Shown here: piece after piece, positions 14,055 to 14,774 of the stretch
Position numbering within the stretch: position 1 is the stretch's first letter
Layout: every line of letters starts with the position of its first letter
DNA from: Miltoncostaeales bacterium
GTDB lineage: Bacteria > Actinomycetota > Thermoleophilia > Miltoncostaeales > Miltoncostaeaceae
Direction of reading: 5' to 3'
NCBI GenBank assembly: GCA_030829765.1
Contig: JAUROO010000048.1
Location: forward strand, 1-14,774
DNA: 14,774 nucleotides
The notes under the pieces: model-generated
The model's database searches: none
What the model was told of the DNA's origin: nothing
The model's input: the letters and a program-made list of their open reading frames with translations, nothing else
Position numbers and translations under genes: made by a program

Positions 14055-14060
14055 TACCGT
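14055..14060 (+). promoter_or_regulatory. -10 element TACCGT for a leaderless gene
   Basis: TACCGT fits the actinobacterial TAnnnT -10 and ends exactly 7 nt before the GTG at 14068, so transcription would start at or next to the start codon. No Shine-Dalgarno is present. The next gene downstream has the same hexamer with the same spacing. The 65-nt divergent gap (14003-14067) must also hold the promoter of the nuclease gene. Confidence 0.5.
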
Positions 14061-14067
14061 TCGGCGC

Positions 14068-14574
14068 GTGGAGGTCACGAGGATCCACGAGGGGCTGTGG
14101 CGATGGGCCGTCGCGGGCGGGGACTGCCCATCGCGCGCCGCCACCTACCTCGAGCACGGCGACCACATGGTGCTGGTGGATCCCGTCCTGCCCCCCGCGG
14201 ATGCGGATCGCGAGCGGTTCCACCGCGCCATCGCGCGCGACCTCGCGCGCCTCGGCGGCGCGGTCAGCATCCTGCGCACCCACCCGGCTGACGCCGAGGA
14301 GGTCGCGGAGGTGGCCCGCCTGACCGGCGGCCGCGTCATCGGGCCGGAGGACCCGCCGCCGCCGGGCATGCAGCGGCTTCCGCTGGCTGCCCGGCATGAA
14401 GTCGCCTGGTGGTCGGCGCGGCATCAGGCGCTGATGCCCGGCCGCGCGCTGCGCGTCTCCCCCGACGGGGTGATCGTGGCCGTGCCGGGCGTGGATGCCG
14501 CGGCCCTGCTCGCCGTATCTCCCCGCGTGGTGATTCCTGCCGAGGGCCCGATGCTCTGCATTCCCGCACCGTGA
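14068..14574 (+). CDS. Probable metallo-beta-lactamase-fold protein lacking the zinc ligands
   Basis: 168 residues from GTG 14068. The opening resembles MBL-fold proteins: V-x-R-I-H-E-G-L-W-R-W (3-13), then a strand pair ATYLEHGDHMVLVDPVLP (25-42), where the conserved Asp of strand LVDP sits at 38. In MBL enzymes a HxHxDH motif should follow the next strand; here that place reads ILRTHPADAEEVAEV (68-82), keeping only one His. A late GRVIGPED strand (88-95) and a VIVAVPG strand (135-141), in place of the usual GHTPG region, fit the fold order. The protein is short for the family (usually 200 or more residues), so it is probably catalytically inactive or has changed function. It could instead be an unrelated small alpha/beta protein. 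Divergent from the Mrr-type gene and probably leaderless. Confidence 0.55.
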   Translation: MEVTRIHEGLWRWAVAGGDCPSRAATYLEHGDHMVLVDPVLPPADADRERFHRAIARDLARLGGAVSILRTHPADAEEVAEVARLTGGRVIGPEDPPPPGMQRLPLAARHEVAWWSARHQALMPGRALRVSPDGVIVAVPGVDAAALLAVSPRVVIPAEGPMLCIPAP

Positions 14575-14581
14575 CGCGCGG

Positions 14582-14587
14582 TACCGT
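14582..14587 (+). promoter_or_regulatory. -10 element TACCGT for the folP-like gene
   Basis: TACCGT lies 7 nt before ATG 14595 and 8 nt after the stop of the preceding gene. It repeats exactly the hexamer and spacing seen at 14055-14060. An AGGGG follows only 2 nt from the ATG, too close for a Shine-Dalgarno. A leaderless start is therefore likely. Confidence 0.5.
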
Positions 14588-14594
14588 AGGGGCC

Positions 14595-14774
14595 ATGCCC
14601 TCGCCCTCGCCGCCGCTGCTTTCCCAGATGGCCGCCCTCGCGGATGCCCATGCCGACGCGCTGCGCGCCCCCGTGCGCGCCTTCGATATCGGCGGCCGGC
14701 CATTCGACCCCGACGTGCGGCCCGCGCTGATGGGGGTGGTCAACCTTTCGCGCGATTCCTGGTACCGGGAGTCG
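14595..14774 (+). CDS. Dihydropteroate synthase-like (pterin-binding) protein, N-terminal part
   Basis: The first 60 codons are present; the gene runs off the window. A helical N-terminal segment (8-25) is followed by a strand with DIGGRPFDP and then ALMGVVNLSRDSWYRES (44-60). This matches the first barrel strand and loop of dihydropteroate synthases (usual form MGVxNVTPDSF), where the Asn binds Mg/pyrophosphate and the Asp the pterin. Here the loop is NLSRDSW instead of NVTPDSF: Asn, Asp and Ser are kept, while Thr-Pro becomes Ser-Arg and Phe becomes Trp. Either a divergent FolP of folate synthesis or a paralogous pterin-binding TIM-barrel protein. The gene is too truncated to decide. Confidence 0.65.
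   Translation, partial: MPSPSPPLLSQMAALADAHADALRAPVRAFDIGGRPFDPDVRPALMGVVNLSRDSWYRES

Overview
The window is a dense, very GC-rich bacterial chromosome segment. It has strong G/C bias at third codon positions, many GTG starts, 1-4 nt gene overlaps and several putative leaderless promoters. The key lineage marker is a single polypeptide carrying the E2 and E1 parts of 2-oxoglutarate dehydrogenase, the arrangement typical of Actinomycetota (mycobacterial Kgd, corynebacterial OdhA). My best guess is an actinobacterium outside the well-studied Mycobacteriales, perhaps a deep-branching class such as Thermoleophilia. That placement is inference, not proof. I see no mobile element, CRISPR array, rRNA or tRNA.

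Layout. (1) 1-1765, plus strand: the last codons of a probable Bax-inhibitor-1 family membrane protein, then a ThDP-dependent decarboxylase of the benzoylformate-decarboxylase type. (2) 1762-9398, minus strand: a tightly packed block read right to left. It holds a giant lipoyl-lipoyl-PSBD-E2-E1 2-oxoglutarate dehydrogenase polypeptide, dihydrolipoamide dehydrogenase (lpd), a lipoate/octanoate transferase of the LplA/LipM family, and a membrane-anchored CapA-type phosphoesterase. Its last stop codon overlaps the stop of the plus-strand decarboxylase. (3) 9487-12991, minus strand: the de novo NAD cluster nadB-nadA-nadC with overlapping reading frames. A pair of identical-pattern palindromes flanks its putative -10 element. 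(4) 13055-14002, minus strand: a strong hairpin, an orphan 69-residue protein with a clear Shine-Dalgarno sequence, and a two-TM Mrr-type nuclease. (5) 14068-14774, plus strand: a protein resembling a degenerate metallo-beta-lactamase fold, and the start of a divergent dihydropteroate-synthase-like gene. Each of these two is preceded by the same TACCGT-N7-start arrangement.

Functional logic. The block from nadB to the lipoyl ligase supplies what an NAD-dependent 2-oxoacid dehydrogenase needs: NAD (nadBAC), the E1 and E2 activities with their own lipoyl carriers, the E3 component, and an enzyme able to attach the lipoyl cofactor. The most notable item is the fused dehydrogenase. Mycobacterial and corynebacterial Kgd/OdhA have no lipoyl domain and borrow one from the pyruvate dehydrogenase E2; this one carries two lipoyl domains and an E3-binding domain of its own. 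The second most notable item is the symmetric operator-like structure at the nadB start.
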